Assembly (NCBI GenBank): GCA_900314715.1
Contig: OMWI01000007.1
Location: 1-43,840 of the forward strand
Source: an uncultured Prevotellaceae bacterium
GTDB taxonomy: Bacteria; Bacteroidota; Bacteroidia; Bacteroidales; Bacteroidaceae
Direction: 5' to 3'
DNA: 43,840 nucleotides
Shown: one piece after another, positions 33,166 to 42,477 of the stretch
Numbering within the stretch: the stretch's first letter is position 1
How the letters are laid out: the number at the start of each line of letters is the position of its first letter
Notes under the pieces: generated by a model
Database searches by the model: none
What the model saw: only the letters and a program-made list of their open reading frames with translations
What the model was told of the DNA's origin: nothing
Translations under genes and position numbers: made by a program

Positions 33166-35028
33166 TCAATTCATTTTTGAGATAATACTCTTGTATCTTT
33201 TTATAGTATTGAAAATATCTCCATTTTCATCAATTACACTTATACCGCCGTTTTTGATGGCTGTATGATATTGAGTAGCCTTTTTGAACTTCCTATTTTG
33301 ATCCATTAGATATGGAACGGGTAAAAAACCCTCATTGAATACTTTGTAGAATCCCTCTGGAGTATAAAGATTTGGTATGTTCCGCTCTAACAATTCTATT
33401 GCGCTTTGTGCTTCTGAGTATAGGACATCAGTTCTTTCCATTACATCTCTATCGTACTTCATGTTGGGAACTTTACCCATTGCACGAGCAATGCGATATT
33501 CCTTTAGTGCATTAAGGGTAATTTGAATACTCTCTTTAATTATGGGAGGTGTGGCTAAACGTACGGCTTCACAATAATTTACGACATGAATAATTTCAGG
33601 ACTGTCATAGTTTTCTGGCTCAATGTCATCCATAAGGCATGTGACTGCTGCCAATTGTACCTTAGCATATTCTAAATCTGGTGCAAAGTAATCTAGTCCT
33701 GCTCGTGACTGAAGACTAACTTTAAAATTTTTATCTTCCAATCCTCGAACAAGTTTTAGCAAAGTTCTTCCTTTTGCTAAATCTTGAACTCCCCAAGTGT
33801 ATTTTGGAGTATTCAACATGTTCTGCAAAATCAAATGTTTTACCCCCAGTTTTTTACAAGCTTTTGCAGCAAGATAGCCCGAGATAATATAGGAAATATC
33901 ATCAGAACCACGGAATGCAAAATGATGTGGTACATTTGGTTCGACAGGTTTTCCTGTAGTGACTATATAACGTATGGCGTCAAAGTGTTCTCTTAAATTT
34001 TCAAGCAAAGAATTATGTCCGCGTCCATCTAATTCATCAAACCACCAAAAAGATAACGCGTGCCATGAGATATTTAAGGCTTTTTCGTGTATTCTAGCCA
34101 ATGTTGGTACGTCCTTTGTCCCAGAATAAGTCCTGACTAACATAGGTTTTGCGTTTTCCTTAATGATGCGATATTCCATTTCTGAATTGACTGGCACACC
34201 ACCGCCGTTGGGTAATCCGTCCCAATTTTCACCGAAGTGAGCTTGTGTTAACTGTGAACTACCAATTGAGAGAACATCCAATAATTGGCTTTGTGCTAAT
34301 GTCCGACACCATGAGTTGTATTCCTTTAGAGCTTCTAATCTATTTGGATTATATGGTCCTGAATGTGTGCGTATTATAGGTAGTGTATGCTTTTTTATTG
34401 CGTATTCTAAACGTGCTACAAACGAGTCATTATCTTTTCCACATTCAGGATAGCCCAAATGATCAAGTGGAAGTTCTAATTTATATCGTTCAGATGCAAT
34501 TAATTGCTTTGCAAAATCCCAACGCATGTTGTCGTAGGGATTGTCATTTATCAATGATGGTGGAAGAATGTTTTCTGGAACTTTGTACTTTCGGAGTGAT
34601 TCCACGGGTGTTTCGTTTCCTTTAAAAATAAGTACCTCTTTGTTGGTCTTGGCACTTATCATTTCACAAGTGTCAGGAAGCCCGGCAAACGATATTTCTT
34701 TTAAAGGTCCTCCATCTTCTCTCATCATTCTATCGCCCTTTAAATGTTCATAGAGTGACATGAAATAGTCACAACCTTCCTTTGGATCAAGGCGATAACT
34801 AAACCCCAATCTGTTAATGTGATTGTCTAAAATCCATTTTTTAACAAGACTGTAGTTGTTTAGTTTATGAATGTTTTCCACGGCTTCTGCCACATCATCC
34901 TCTGCAATCAATGTTTTATATCCACAATCGCGTAGAAGATTGGATATGGTGAAAATGCCCATAGTGTGAACATCCACTAAAGGTTTTATGAATCCGAAAA
35001 TGTCGTTCTGAAATATATTAGTTTCCAT
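33166..35028 (-). CDS. B12-binding, glutamate-mutase-like protein in a polysaccharide cluster
   Basis: The N terminus carries the cobalamin-binding signature: D19-x-H21-x-x-G24 (VDVHTMGI), then S76 in GFSYRLDP, then a strand-turn ISFAGLPD near 108-115. These correspond to the DxHxxG, SxL and GG positions of base-off B12 proteins. The following about 450 residues look like the TIM-barrel epsilon subunit of methylaspartate (glutamate) mutase, for example IRTHSGPYN near 219 and GSSQLTQAHFGE near 254. The C-terminal GFLPVPYLMDQ segment followed by VIDENGDIF is also similar. It may therefore rearrange glutamate to 3-methylaspartate, or act on a related substrate, as a single-chain enzyme. It overlaps the opine dehydrogenase gene by 11 bases. 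The assignment is from motifs; the substrate is unproven. Confidence 0.7.
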   Translation of the reverse strand: METNIFQNDIFGFIKPLVDVHTMGIFTISNLLRDCGYKTLIAEDDVAEAVENIHKLNNYSLVKKWILDNHINRLGFSYRLDPKEGCDYFMSLYEHLKGDRMMREDGGPLKEISFAGLPDTCEMISAKTNKEVLIFKGNETPVESLRKYKVPENILPPSLINDNPYDNMRWDFAKQLIASERYKLELPLDHLGYPECGKDNDSFVARLEYAIKKHTLPIIRTHSGPYNPNRLEALKEYNSWCRTLAQSQLLDVLSIGSSQLTQAHFGENWDGLPNGGGVPVNSEMEYRIIKENAKPMLVRTYSGTKDVPTLARIHEKALNISWHALSFWWFDELDGRGHNSLLENLREHFDAIRYIVTTGKPVEPNVPHHFAFRGSDDISYIISGYLAAKACKKLGVKHLILQNMLNTPKYTWGVQDLAKGRTLLKLVRGLEDKNFKVSLQSRAGLDYFAPDLEYAKVQLAAVTCLMDDIEPENYDSPEIIHVVNYCEAVRLATPPIIKESIQITLNALKEYRIARAMGKVPNMKYDRDVMERTDVLYSEAQSAIELLERNIPNLYTPEGFYKVFNEGFLPVPYLMDQNRKFKKATQYHTAIKNGGISVIDENGDIFNTIKRYKSIISKMN

Positions 35029-36094
35029 TTGTGACGAAATGTAAAATTTCCTCCTTATTCATACCCTCTAATCCTAAATTTTTCAGGGTTCTTCCATGAA
35101 CGTGCAAGTCCATGTTGAGGAGTGCCTCACAAATATTTACCATTGACTCCAACAACGGAGTTTGCACCCCAGCAGCTTTGCCTAATTGCATAATAGGTAA
35201 TACACCAGTAGGAATGTCTTCTGTCAACTGACGAGTGAAAATTGTTGATGGAGACTTGATGTCGTGATATGCTGGATTATTTCTCATTCGTTCGCACAAT
35301 GTTTCTCCCACTGTGTCTTTATAGGCAAACTTAATCCAGTCACGGACACTTAATAAATCCACCCCGTATGTCTTGCCAACGGCCAAACGTTCAGCATCAA
35401 ATTTCTCTATAAATTCCGACACTTGCTCCGTCATGTCACGATAAAACCAGAAGACGTCATTTCTCTCTATCGTAGCAGCATTAAAAAGCAACACGCAAGG
35501 ATGGAACATGGCTCCAATATTCTCCAGACTTGTCCTTAGGATATTGTCAGCCTTCATGAAGCAAGGAAATATCGGATTCAACTTTGATAGTATATAATCA
35601 GTGTCATAAGCTGGTATTCCAGCTAAGAGAACTTCGTCCTTAATGCCAATCACATTCACATGTCCGTTCTCAATGACGCGACAGGCATACACTAGCGTTT
35701 GTGCCTCACCTAAATAGATTCTCGCTTGACATCCGGCATTTCTTAAAGCCTGCTTAAACACCAAAGCTCCACAAGTGCGGCCAGGATTCAATACTACAAC
35801 CTGACCATCTTCCAAATATGGCGCTATTGAAGTCGCAACTGCCCGATGGGCATTAGCTACAGTTGTCACCATGATAATCTCGGCATCACGGATAGTTTCT
35901 GCTATACTGGTTGCAATACAACAGATTTTTCCAAAACCTTTCAAACGGCCTTCCAGTTGGATACCCCCCAATTTCTTTAAGGTTTCCATCTTCGGTACGT
36001 CAATGTCATAAAGGCTCACCTTATAACCCATGATGGCAAGATGCCCAGCCATTGTTTGGCCACCATTACCTGCTCCAATAATTGCTATTTTCAT
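35018..36094 (-). CDS. NAD(P)-dependent opine dehydrogenase family protein
   Basis: The octopine/nopaline dehydrogenase family joins an amino acid to a 2-keto acid by reductive condensation. The N-terminal Rossmann fold begins MKIAIIGAGNGGQTMAGHLA (GxGxxG at 7-12), with an acidic residue at the end of strand two (LYDID). The C-terminal helical domain has FHPCVLLFNAATIE near 207-220 and the family's conserved His. At 358 residues it is typical. The gene overlaps the start of the B12 mutase-like gene, so the two are translationally coupled. Opine-type substituents such as alanopine occur on some O-antigens, so synthesis of an unusual amino-acid decoration is plausible. Confidence 0.88.
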   Translation of the reverse strand: MKIAIIGAGNGGQTMAGHLAIMGYKVSLYDIDVPKMETLKKLGGIQLEGRLKGFGKICCIATSIAETIRDAEIIMVTTVANAHRAVATSIAPYLEDGQVVVLNPGRTCGALVFKQALRNAGCQARIYLGEAQTLVYACRVIENGHVNVIGIKDEVLLAGIPAYDTDYILSKLNPIFPCFMKADNILRTSLENIGAMFHPCVLLFNAATIERNDVFWFYRDMTEQVSEFIEKFDAERLAVGKTYGVDLLSVRDWIKFAYKDTVGETLCERMRNNPAYHDIKSPSTIFTRQLTEDIPTGVLPIMQLGKAAGVQTPLLESMVNICEALLNMDLHVHGRTLKNLGLEGMNKEEILHFVTNGN

Positions 36095-36109
36095 GTAATA
36101 CTAAAGATA

Positions 36110-37330
36110 TTAGATTTCAAAAAAATCGTGTCGCATAATGTCTTCACCAGAAAAATTTAAGACACCTAACAGGCGATTTGCCTTCATAAGTTTCTTTTTC
36201 GTTTCTTCTTCACTATTTCCAACAACAAGAAAGCCAGCCACACGATCACTGCTAGTATTCGATTTTTCAATTATTGAGCCTGGCATTTTATATGTAAAAT
36301 AGCTATGAATAAGCTTGTCGTTCTTTAACTCCTCAAAATTCTTTAAATGGGCAAAAGTTCCAGGTTTGCAATAAACATAATTCATAAGTGCATTGGACCA
36401 CTGTTTCTTTGGTTCCACATGTGGCTTTCCACCCATTACCATTTCCACATAGATTTTCATAATGTCAATGCCTGAAAGTACATTTATTAGATGGTATTTT
36501 GAACCTCCTCCCATTCTCGCACTAAACTCAATTACATTGTATTCTCCATCACCAACAATCATCTGTACCAATAGTGGAGTGTTCTTTAATCCGAAAACAT
36601 CTACTATCTGTTGGACGATTTCTCTTACGTGTTTTTCTGAATAATTAATTTTTGGTGGAAACTCACTTTGAAGAATGGTAAAAGAATCTTTGTTCTCCTC
36701 TATCTTGTTTGAAGTAGTTATGGAAAGCAATTTGGCTAAGCCATTTTCCACATAAACATCAACAGAAAGTTCTGTTCCTTCTTTGTACTCTTCAATAATG
36801 GCTTTTTTTGAAATCGAATAATCAAATGCTTCTTGAAGGAATGTTTTCAATTCTTTATTATTCATTACCTTTTTAACACCTTTTGAACCATTGCTATCAA
36901 CAGGTTTTACAATAAGAGGAAAATTTAAGTTACCGATATTGATGTCTTTTTGGTTTTCATTGACAAACAGATATTTGGCTGTAGGTATATCATTATCTAC
37001 CATCTTCTGTTTCATATAGATTTTGTTGGTTAAGTACCGAACATCTTCTTCTGATAAATAACAAGGTAATCCCATTTTTGTCGATACGTAAGCCATTGTT
37101 GACAATGGTTGGTCACCGCAAGCAGTTAAAATATAGTCAATTTTTTCTTCTTTTGCTGCTTTTAAAACTGCTTGTTGATCCATTGTACTAATTTGTAAGA
37201 AGCGGTCTGCGTATGGCAATGCCTTAACGTTTTTAGCCATGTCCAACAAAATAAGTTCTACTTCGCCATTGAAATAGCGTTTCAATTCTTTCATCAAAGC
37301 GGCTTGGTCATTACCACCAGCCAGAATCAT
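36110..37330 (-). CDS. ATP-grasp ligase, polysaccharide cluster
   Basis: This carbamoyl-phosphate-synthase/biotin-carboxylase-like ATP-grasp enzyme forms amide or ester bonds through an acyl-phosphate. A pre-ATP-grasp Rossmann-like part spans about 1-90 (MILAGGNDQAALMKELKRY). The ATP-binding part has FPLIVKPVDSNGSKGVKKV near 138-156 and IIEEYKEGTELSVDVYV near 179-195. The metal site is VIEFSARMGGGSKYHLI near 271-287. It lies 16 bases upstream of the opine dehydrogenase gene. It may couple the amino acid made by that pair to a sugar or to another amino acid; this role is inferred from order only. Confidence 0.88.
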   Translation of the reverse strand: MILAGGNDQAALMKELKRYFNGEVELILLDMAKNVKALPYADRFLQISTMDQQAVLKAAKEEKIDYILTACGDQPLSTMAYVSTKMGLPCYLSEEDVRYLTNKIYMKQKMVDNDIPTAKYLFVNENQKDINIGNLNFPLIVKPVDSNGSKGVKKVMNNKELKTFLQEAFDYSISKKAIIEEYKEGTELSVDVYVENGLAKLLSITTSNKIEENKDSFTILQSEFPPKINYSEKHVREIVQQIVDVFGLKNTPLLVQMIVGDGEYNVIEFSARMGGGSKYHLINVLSGIDIMKIYVEMVMGGKPHVEPKKQWSNALMNYVYCKPGTFAHLKNFEELKNDKLIHSYFTYKMPGSIIEKSNTSSDRVAGFLVVGNSEEETKKKLMKANRLLGVLNFSGEDIMRHDFFEI

Positions 37331-37383
37331 AATTTTCGTTCCCGTAATATTTGAATTTAATAATTAAATAATAAAGACTTTCT

Positions 37384-37995
37384 TTAGTTATGACCATTGA
37401 ATCCTTCTGAGTTTACACTTGTACCTCCATATTCAATGTCTGATCTGTTCAGTACTTTGACAAAAGTCATCCATAAAATTTTGACATCTAAGTACAGTGA
37501 AATATGGTCAACGTACCAAACGTCCAGCTCAAATTTCTTTGTCCATGTTATATTGTTTCGTCCATTTACTTGTGCCCAACCAGTTATGCCAGGTCTTACA
37601 TCATGTCTTCTTATTTGCTCTTTATTATAGAGCTTTAAATATCTGGGCATAAGTGGACGTGGACCGATAATAGCCATGTCGCCCTTCAAAACGTTGAACA
37701 ATTGAGGTAATTCATCAAGTGATGTCTTACGAATGAATTTACCAATTTTGGTTATTCGTTTATCGTTAGGAAGTAAATTACCTTCTGCATCTCTATCGTC
37801 GTTCATAGATTTGAATTTGATAATTTTGAATAATTTATTATTCAATCCTGGTCGTTCTTGCAGAAAAAAGACACCAGCTCCTTTATTGGCGAAATGCAAC
37901 CAAATGGTTACAATCAATAGGATAGGAGATAGGCAAATAAGAGCTATAAATGCAATCCAAAAATCGAAGAATCGTTTAAAGAAATGTTTGTACAT
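37384..37995 (-). CDS. Initiating sugar-phosphate transferase (PglC-like)
   Basis: The enzyme transfers a sugar-1-phosphate from a UDP-sugar to undecaprenyl phosphate, the first membrane step of repeat-unit assembly. A single re-entrant membrane helix lies at residues 10-32. The catalytic Asp-Glu pair is D94-E95 in TSLDELPQ. RPGLNNKLFKIIKFKSM (48-64) and GPRPLMPRY (111-119) are family signatures. At 203 residues it is the short catalytic-core form, without the extra N-terminal helices of WbaP. It probably heads the transcript that runs on through the ATP-grasp, mutase-like and aminotransferase genes towards glmS, with a good promoter directly upstream. Confidence 0.95.
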   Translation of the reverse strand: MYKHFFKRFFDFWIAFIALICLSPILLIVTIWLHFANKGAGVFFLQERPGLNNKLFKIIKFKSMNDDRDAEGNLLPNDKRITKIGKFIRKTSLDELPQLFNVLKGDMAIIGPRPLMPRYLKLYNKEQIRRHDVRPGITGWAQVNGRNNITWTKKFELDVWYVDHISLYLDVKILWMTFVKVLNRSDIEYGGTSVNSEGFNGHN

Positions 37996-38053
37996 TCTAT
38001 TCTATTTCTCTTTGTGAGTTTTACATGTTGTCTTTTATTCGTGAAAAATCATG

Positions 38054-38084
38054 CAAATTTACGAATTTATTTCTCACGAGCCAA
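38054..38084 (-). promoter_or_regulatory. Promoter of the PglC-like gene and downstream operon
   Basis: On the minus strand TTG (38084-38082) is followed after 20 bases by TAAATTTG (38061-38054), fitting the Bacteroidetes -33/-7 consensus. The start site would be near 38047, about 50 bases before the ATG. The 37996-38189 gap holds no gene. Confidence 0.6.
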
Positions 38085-38189
38085 GTAAAAGATGCTTTTG
38101 TTTATTTGTTTTTGTTGTAAACCAGAAATGTTTTAAGATATTTGCCGAATGCTGACAATTTTTATATGGTAATGGTAGCGTCCTTTTTG

Positions 38190-39077
38190 TTATAGAAAAA
38201 CTTTATCTGTTTTTTCCCATTGGATTTGATGAATCGCTTGGTCTATATTTATCATCTTTGTTTGGGAGATCAATTCTGACATTTTCTCAAAGGCATTATT
38301 TCTGCCTAAGTTGGACTTTACGAATCGTTTGTATCTATTGAAAATGGTGCCTTTCTCTTTGAAATATGTTTCATAGTCTTTGCGACTCATTACTTTTTTA
38401 TTGCCCGGTAGCAAATCTCCTATATGGAAATACGTCATGACGTAATCACTATTTTTGATAGTCTTTGAGACATACCAAAGAGGATACAATCTAAAATATC
38501 CTCCTCCTGAATATGCAATTTCTTTGCCAAATAATTTTGTCATGCAAATAGGAAATTCCTTGATTTCTATACCTTGGTAAGATACCAAAACTGGTCTGTT
38601 GTGTCCAAACGAGGGAAAACCTCCAAAATCTCTGGCGGCGGGGAAAATGGAAGCGTCATACTCAATACCGTATTTGTGGAAGATTTCAAAAGCCCATTTG
38701 TTGCTTTCGCCAATAGAAAAAGCAGGGGCACGATATCCTTTTATTTTATTCCCCAACAATTGTTCCAGGGAATCAATGGCAATATGAGTATCTTCATCTA
38801 CTTCTTTGTATGACATTTTGTTAAGCCAAACATGTTTATCAGAATGACATGCAATCTCATGGCCCTTTCCTGCAATCTTCTTAATAATATCAGGATAATC
38901 CGATGCCATTTTTCCTAAACAGAAGAATGTGGCATTTAATCCCCTCTCGTCCAAAATATCAAGAATTTGAGCAAGATATCTGTCAAAGATTTCAAATTTC
39001 TCTTTTCTGGCACCATGAAATGCTTTTTCTATGTACCATTCCTCTATGTCGAATGTAAGGATGTTCATAAATCTCAA
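38190..39077 (-). CDS. Polysaccharide deacetylase (NodB-type)
   Basis: This metal-dependent carbohydrate esterase removes N-acetyl groups from sugars. The catalytic base aspartate is D10 in LTFDIEEWY. The metal ligands are D11-equivalent acidic residues with H78 and H82 in HSDKH. RAPAFSIGE near 135-143 and a late His in MTYFHIGDLLPG complete the site. The C-terminal part resembles the DUF3473 extension of exopolysaccharide-cluster deacetylases. There is no signal peptide, so it probably acts on a lipid-linked intermediate at the cytoplasmic face. It lies 7 bases downstream of the acyltransferase gene, at the end of that run. Confidence 0.9.
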   Translation of the reverse strand: MRFMNILTFDIEEWYIEKAFHGARKEKFEIFDRYLAQILDILDERGLNATFFCLGKMASDYPDIIKKIAGKGHEIACHSDKHVWLNKMSYKEVDEDTHIAIDSLEQLLGNKIKGYRAPAFSIGESNKWAFEIFHKYGIEYDASIFPAARDFGGFPSFGHNRPVLVSYQGIEIKEFPICMTKLFGKEIAYSGGGYFRLYPLWYVSKTIKNSDYVMTYFHIGDLLPGNKKVMSRKDYETYFKEKGTIFNRYKRFVKSNLGRNNAFEKMSELISQTKMINIDQAIHQIQWEKTDKVFL

Positions 39078-39084
39078 TATATGA

Positions 39085-40149
39085 CTAAAATGGATATTTT
39101 TGTATTATCTTACTAAGTGGAAATAGTTTTATCACTAACCACACTATCAACATAGTCGGGATGAAAGATATAAAAGAAAAGAAAATACTACTACCCACAT
39201 CATTAACGGTAATATCTATCAACATCGCAACACCTATCATGCATACTCCTTTTATTGGGATGTGGAGGCACATAATATCGAGGCTATTTATACCTGCCCA
39301 TTTAAGATAATTTTTGGGAGCAGAAAAAATACCGTTACTAACGTCAACAGCACCAATAAGAAGCGATAAACATATTATCCAGCTACAACCGAGGAATGCT
39401 CTTGTTATAAATACCCATCCTTGACACTGATAGGAACTTGAGCCCATGCTACATTCGCCATAATTCATGGCACTCCAAAAGAGGGGTATAGTTAACAATG
39501 TGAAGATAATAAAACATATCCCCAAATGATCTTTGGCAGTGGATGTCAACCTACTATGTCCAACCTCTTTAGCAAGTACATTACCAATGCCGTAGAATGG
39601 AAGTGCTATCAGGGCAGCATCAGCATTCCATGGTGGCGAGAACCACCAACTCTCTCCATATGTCCTTCCAAGGAAGAAACTTAGAAATGAACAACCGAAA
39701 CATCCCAATAGACACCACCATTTTCCTAATTTGCAGAGGTGAAAATACAAAATCTCGACTAAAAATAAACACGGAACGAACCACAAAGCGGAATTATGTA
39801 CCATAAAGGCACCGCTACCTTGCGAAATGACGGTTTGCAGCAACGGCATCATGTAGCTGTCAACCTCCTCATGCCGTATGTATTTGAATATTGCCCAAAA
39901 CGCCCATGTCACTATGGAATAAATAACGTAAGGGATCAGCAATCTTTTTGTTCGTTTAGAAACAAATTTTTCAAACGACGGATACTTATCCCTTTGGAAT
40001 AACATTCCAGATAAAAAGAAAAACAAAGGCATGTGGAAAGCATAAATGACTCTATGTGTCCATCCTACAATCATGATATGAGCCCATACCACCATTAATA
40101 TTCCAATACCTTTTGCGATGTCAATATAGTCGAAACGTTCTCTTGTCAT
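39085..40149 (-). CDS. Membrane O-acyltransferase (acyltransferase 3 family)
   Basis: This is an integral membrane enzyme that adds acetyl or other acyl groups to sugars. About ten membrane helices are visible across 354 residues. The N-terminal family signature is RFDYIDIAKGIGILMVVWAH. The conserved His is H20, followed by YAFHMPLFFFLSGMLF near 36-51. It overlaps the upstream ATP-grasp gene by 4 bases (ATGA), which implies translational coupling. It probably acetylates the repeat unit. Confidence 0.92.
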   Translation of the reverse strand: MTRERFDYIDIAKGIGILMVVWAHIMIVGWTHRVIYAFHMPLFFFLSGMLFQRDKYPSFEKFVSKRTKRLLIPYVIYSIVTWAFWAIFKYIRHEEVDSYMMPLLQTVISQGSGAFMVHNSALWFVPCLFLVEILYFHLCKLGKWWCLLGCFGCSFLSFFLGRTYGESWWFSPPWNADAALIALPFYGIGNVLAKEVGHSRLTSTAKDHLGICFIIFTLLTIPLFWSAMNYGECSMGSSSYQCQGWVFITRAFLGCSWIICLSLLIGAVDVSNGIFSAPKNYLKWAGINSLDIMCLHIPIKGVCMIGVAMLIDITVNDVGSSIFFSFISFIPTMLIVWLVIKLFPLSKIIQKYPF

Positions 40150-41303
40150 ATAGATTTTGCTTTCTTAAATGATGGGTCGAATAATTTTTTGATGTTATGA
40201 TAAGTGCCACTAAAGAAAGGTTTCAAATCTCTCCATCCGTCCATATCCTGATAAAATACGTTCTTCCCGAAAAAACGGAACCAAGACGGTTCTGAGGTAA
40301 ACCTTCTTGGTGATTTCAAAAACCAAAGCACATCAAAACCCAAATGACGCAACGCGACACCTGTTTTATATTCATAGCTTTTTGATTCATGACCTAAAGC
40401 CTCGTCAACTATTATTTGTCCCCAATCTATGCCTGCATGAATTGCTGTTCCAAGACAAGCAGGAAGTCGTGGGTTAATTTCCATGATAAGCAGTTCTCTT
40501 GTATCAGGATCTTCTATTAAGTCGAAATCGGCAAACCCTTCCCAATGTAAATCCCGTAATATCTGTAGGCAGATTTCCGTTGCTTTCTCTTCAATGATAC
40601 TAACGGAGCAGCAACTTGATCCCGCTTTTATTGGGTACCATCTTACTTTTTCCATTGCAGAATGTGCTATTAATTGACCATCTGAATTCACGAACAATTG
40701 AATTTTAACCTGCCTTCCTCCTTCACGAATAAATCGCTGGAGATGGTAATCGCCATACTGAAGATGAAGTTTGGGATATTTTTCTAGTAATTCCTGATGG
40801 CTATTCACAACAACCATGCCTCGCCCCCCAGTTGTGTAGTTTGGCTTTAACATAGCTGGATAACAAAACGTTTTCAATTCCTTGACAGATAGATCATTCA
40901 ACTCAGTGAGATCTATTGTCTGCGGGTGTGGATAATTATTCTTCTGACAAAGTGCCATTAGTTTGTTTTTGTCATAGCCGTTTATAAAAATTGTGTGGTT
41001 TGGTGTTGTAAATTTGGTAATCTTGTTCAATCTTGCTTTATTTCTACTGATGAACTCTGCTGATCTATCCCCTGTCGGAATCAGTACGTCTATTTCTTCC
41101 TTGATAATTATCTTCTCCACTATTTCAAGATATTCATCACTTTTTGGTGAAACATGGCAAACAAAATGTTTGTTGACATACCGTGACGTATCAGCATAAT
41201 TGGCTTCCTCAAAAATCATGTAAATTGTGTAGCCTGCTTTTGCAAGTCCTTTGACAATGGCCAAAGCTTGTGTGCCAGAACCCAATAGGAGAATCCTTTC
41301 CAT
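40146..41303 (-). CDS. ATP-grasp ligase, second copy in the cluster
   Basis: The N-terminal Rossmann-like part has MERILLLGSGTQALAIVKGL. The ATP-grasp fold has CYPAMLKPNYTTGGRGMVVV near 147-166 and YHLQRFIREGGRQVKIQLFV near 186-205. The metal-binding IMEINPRLPACLGT lies near 270-283. The C-terminal about 70 residues are specific to this protein. It probably ligates an amino acid or other carboxylate to a sugar amine. It is 4 bases after the GT4 gene and overlaps the acyltransferase gene by 4. It is different in sequence from the ATP-grasp gene at 36110-37330, so two distinct ligations may occur. Confidence 0.87.
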   Translation of the reverse strand: MERILLLGSGTQALAIVKGLAKAGYTIYMIFEEANYADTSRYVNKHFVCHVSPKSDEYLEIVEKIIIKEEIDVLIPTGDRSAEFISRNKARLNKITKFTTPNHTIFINGYDKNKLMALCQKNNYPHPQTIDLTELNDLSVKELKTFCYPAMLKPNYTTGGRGMVVVNSHQELLEKYPKLHLQYGDYHLQRFIREGGRQVKIQLFVNSDGQLIAHSAMEKVRWYPIKAGSSCCSVSIIEEKATEICLQILRDLHWEGFADFDLIEDPDTRELLIMEINPRLPACLGTAIHAGIDWGQIIVDEALGHESKSYEYKTGVALRHLGFDVLWFLKSPRRFTSEPSWFRFFGKNVFYQDMDGWRDLKPFFSGTYHNIKKLFDPSFKKAKSI

Positions 41304-41307
41304 GAAT

Positions 41308-42477
41308 TTATTTGGAGTTATTTTGTTCTATCAACAGATTTCTATGTTCAGCCAATCTCCTGAATAATTCTTTCTGTTCATATTTCTCTTCTACTACTTT
41401 TCTGGCGTTAATACCCATTTCTATTGCTTTTTCAGGATGCTCTATAAAATAGTTCATTGCTTCTACAACATCTTCAGTATGATATGTACGAACAGAATAT
41501 CCTGTCTTTCCGTGTTCAATTGTATCACGCTGTCCTAATGCATCTGAAACAATGCCAGGTACCCCCATGGCAGCAGCTTCAATGACTACTAAACCAAATC
41601 CCTCTCGATAGCTGAGGGAAGTAAAAACGTCAAGTGCGGAATAATATTTTGGTACATTAGTTGTATACCCCGTAAACTTGACAGAAGGAGATGACTTTGC
41701 CCATGCAAATAGTTTAGGATTAATAGTTTCCGCATGGTCATTTCTTCCAATAATCAAAAGATATGTATCTGTCTTGCGATTTTTATCTTCAACTACCGTC
41801 TTAAATGCTGCAAAGAGTTCATTCAAGCCTTTATCTCTTGTTATTCTACCACAATAACCAAATACTCTGGCATCTTTACTAATCCCAAGTTCTTTTCTAA
41901 CTTCCTCTCGCCATGTGGGTTTGTTAATCATGATATATCGGTCAAGGTTTACGCCACAAGCACTACCGTTCCAAATAACAGAAGCTTTTTCTGGTTTATA
42001 AATGCCATGCTTTATTGCTGTTTCATACATGGAAAAACTCTCCGATTCTACAACTGTAGAAAGAGAAACTACTAATATTTCGTCCCATTTTAATAATGCT
42101 CGTTTTAGTCCTTTTAAGGCAATGAACATCATTCCCCATTGACAATAAAGTCTTATTTTGATGCCAGCCATCCATGCGGCTATAGAGGCGTATGTGCCAG
42201 CATTCCTAGTGGAATATTGAACTATATCAAACTTTTCTCGTTTAAAAATGCGATACATCTGCCAAATGACTTTTATCTCAAAGGCCATTCCACGCTTCAT
42301 CTTCAGTGGAATAAGATGGATATGTTCGTTGGTATATTCATGCAAACGCTCATCATCGTTAGCTATCCATGTAACATCGTAGTTTTCATGTTCCACCAAA
42401 TATTTAGAGAAATCTACTAAAAAAGCCCTAATAGTTCCTCCCATGGTAGTACAAAAGCAAATCTTTTTTCTTGTCAT
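41308..42477 (-). CDS. Glycosyltransferase family 4
   Basis: This is a retaining GT-B glycosyltransferase that adds a sugar to the lipid-linked repeat unit. The N-terminal acceptor domain starts KKICFCTTMGGTIRAFLVDF. The donor domain has VFGYCGRITRDKGLNELFAAF near 215-235. The nucleotide-sugar site with the E-x7-E pattern is REGFGLVVIEAAAMGVPGI near 292-310. At 389 residues it is typical. It overlaps the GT2 gene by 4 bases. Confidence 0.94.
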   Translation of the reverse strand: MTRKKICFCTTMGGTIRAFLVDFSKYLVEHENYDVTWIANDDERLHEYTNEHIHLIPLKMKRGMAFEIKVIWQMYRIFKREKFDIVQYSTRNAGTYASIAAWMAGIKIRLYCQWGMMFIALKGLKRALLKWDEILVVSLSTVVESESFSMYETAIKHGIYKPEKASVIWNGSACGVNLDRYIMINKPTWREEVRKELGISKDARVFGYCGRITRDKGLNELFAAFKTVVEDKNRKTDTYLLIIGRNDHAETINPKLFAWAKSSPSVKFTGYTTNVPKYYSALDVFTSLSYREGFGLVVIEAAAMGVPGIVSDALGQRDTIEHGKTGYSVRTYHTEDVVEAMNYFIEHPEKAIEMGINARKVVEEKYEQKELFRRLAEHRNLLIEQNNSK

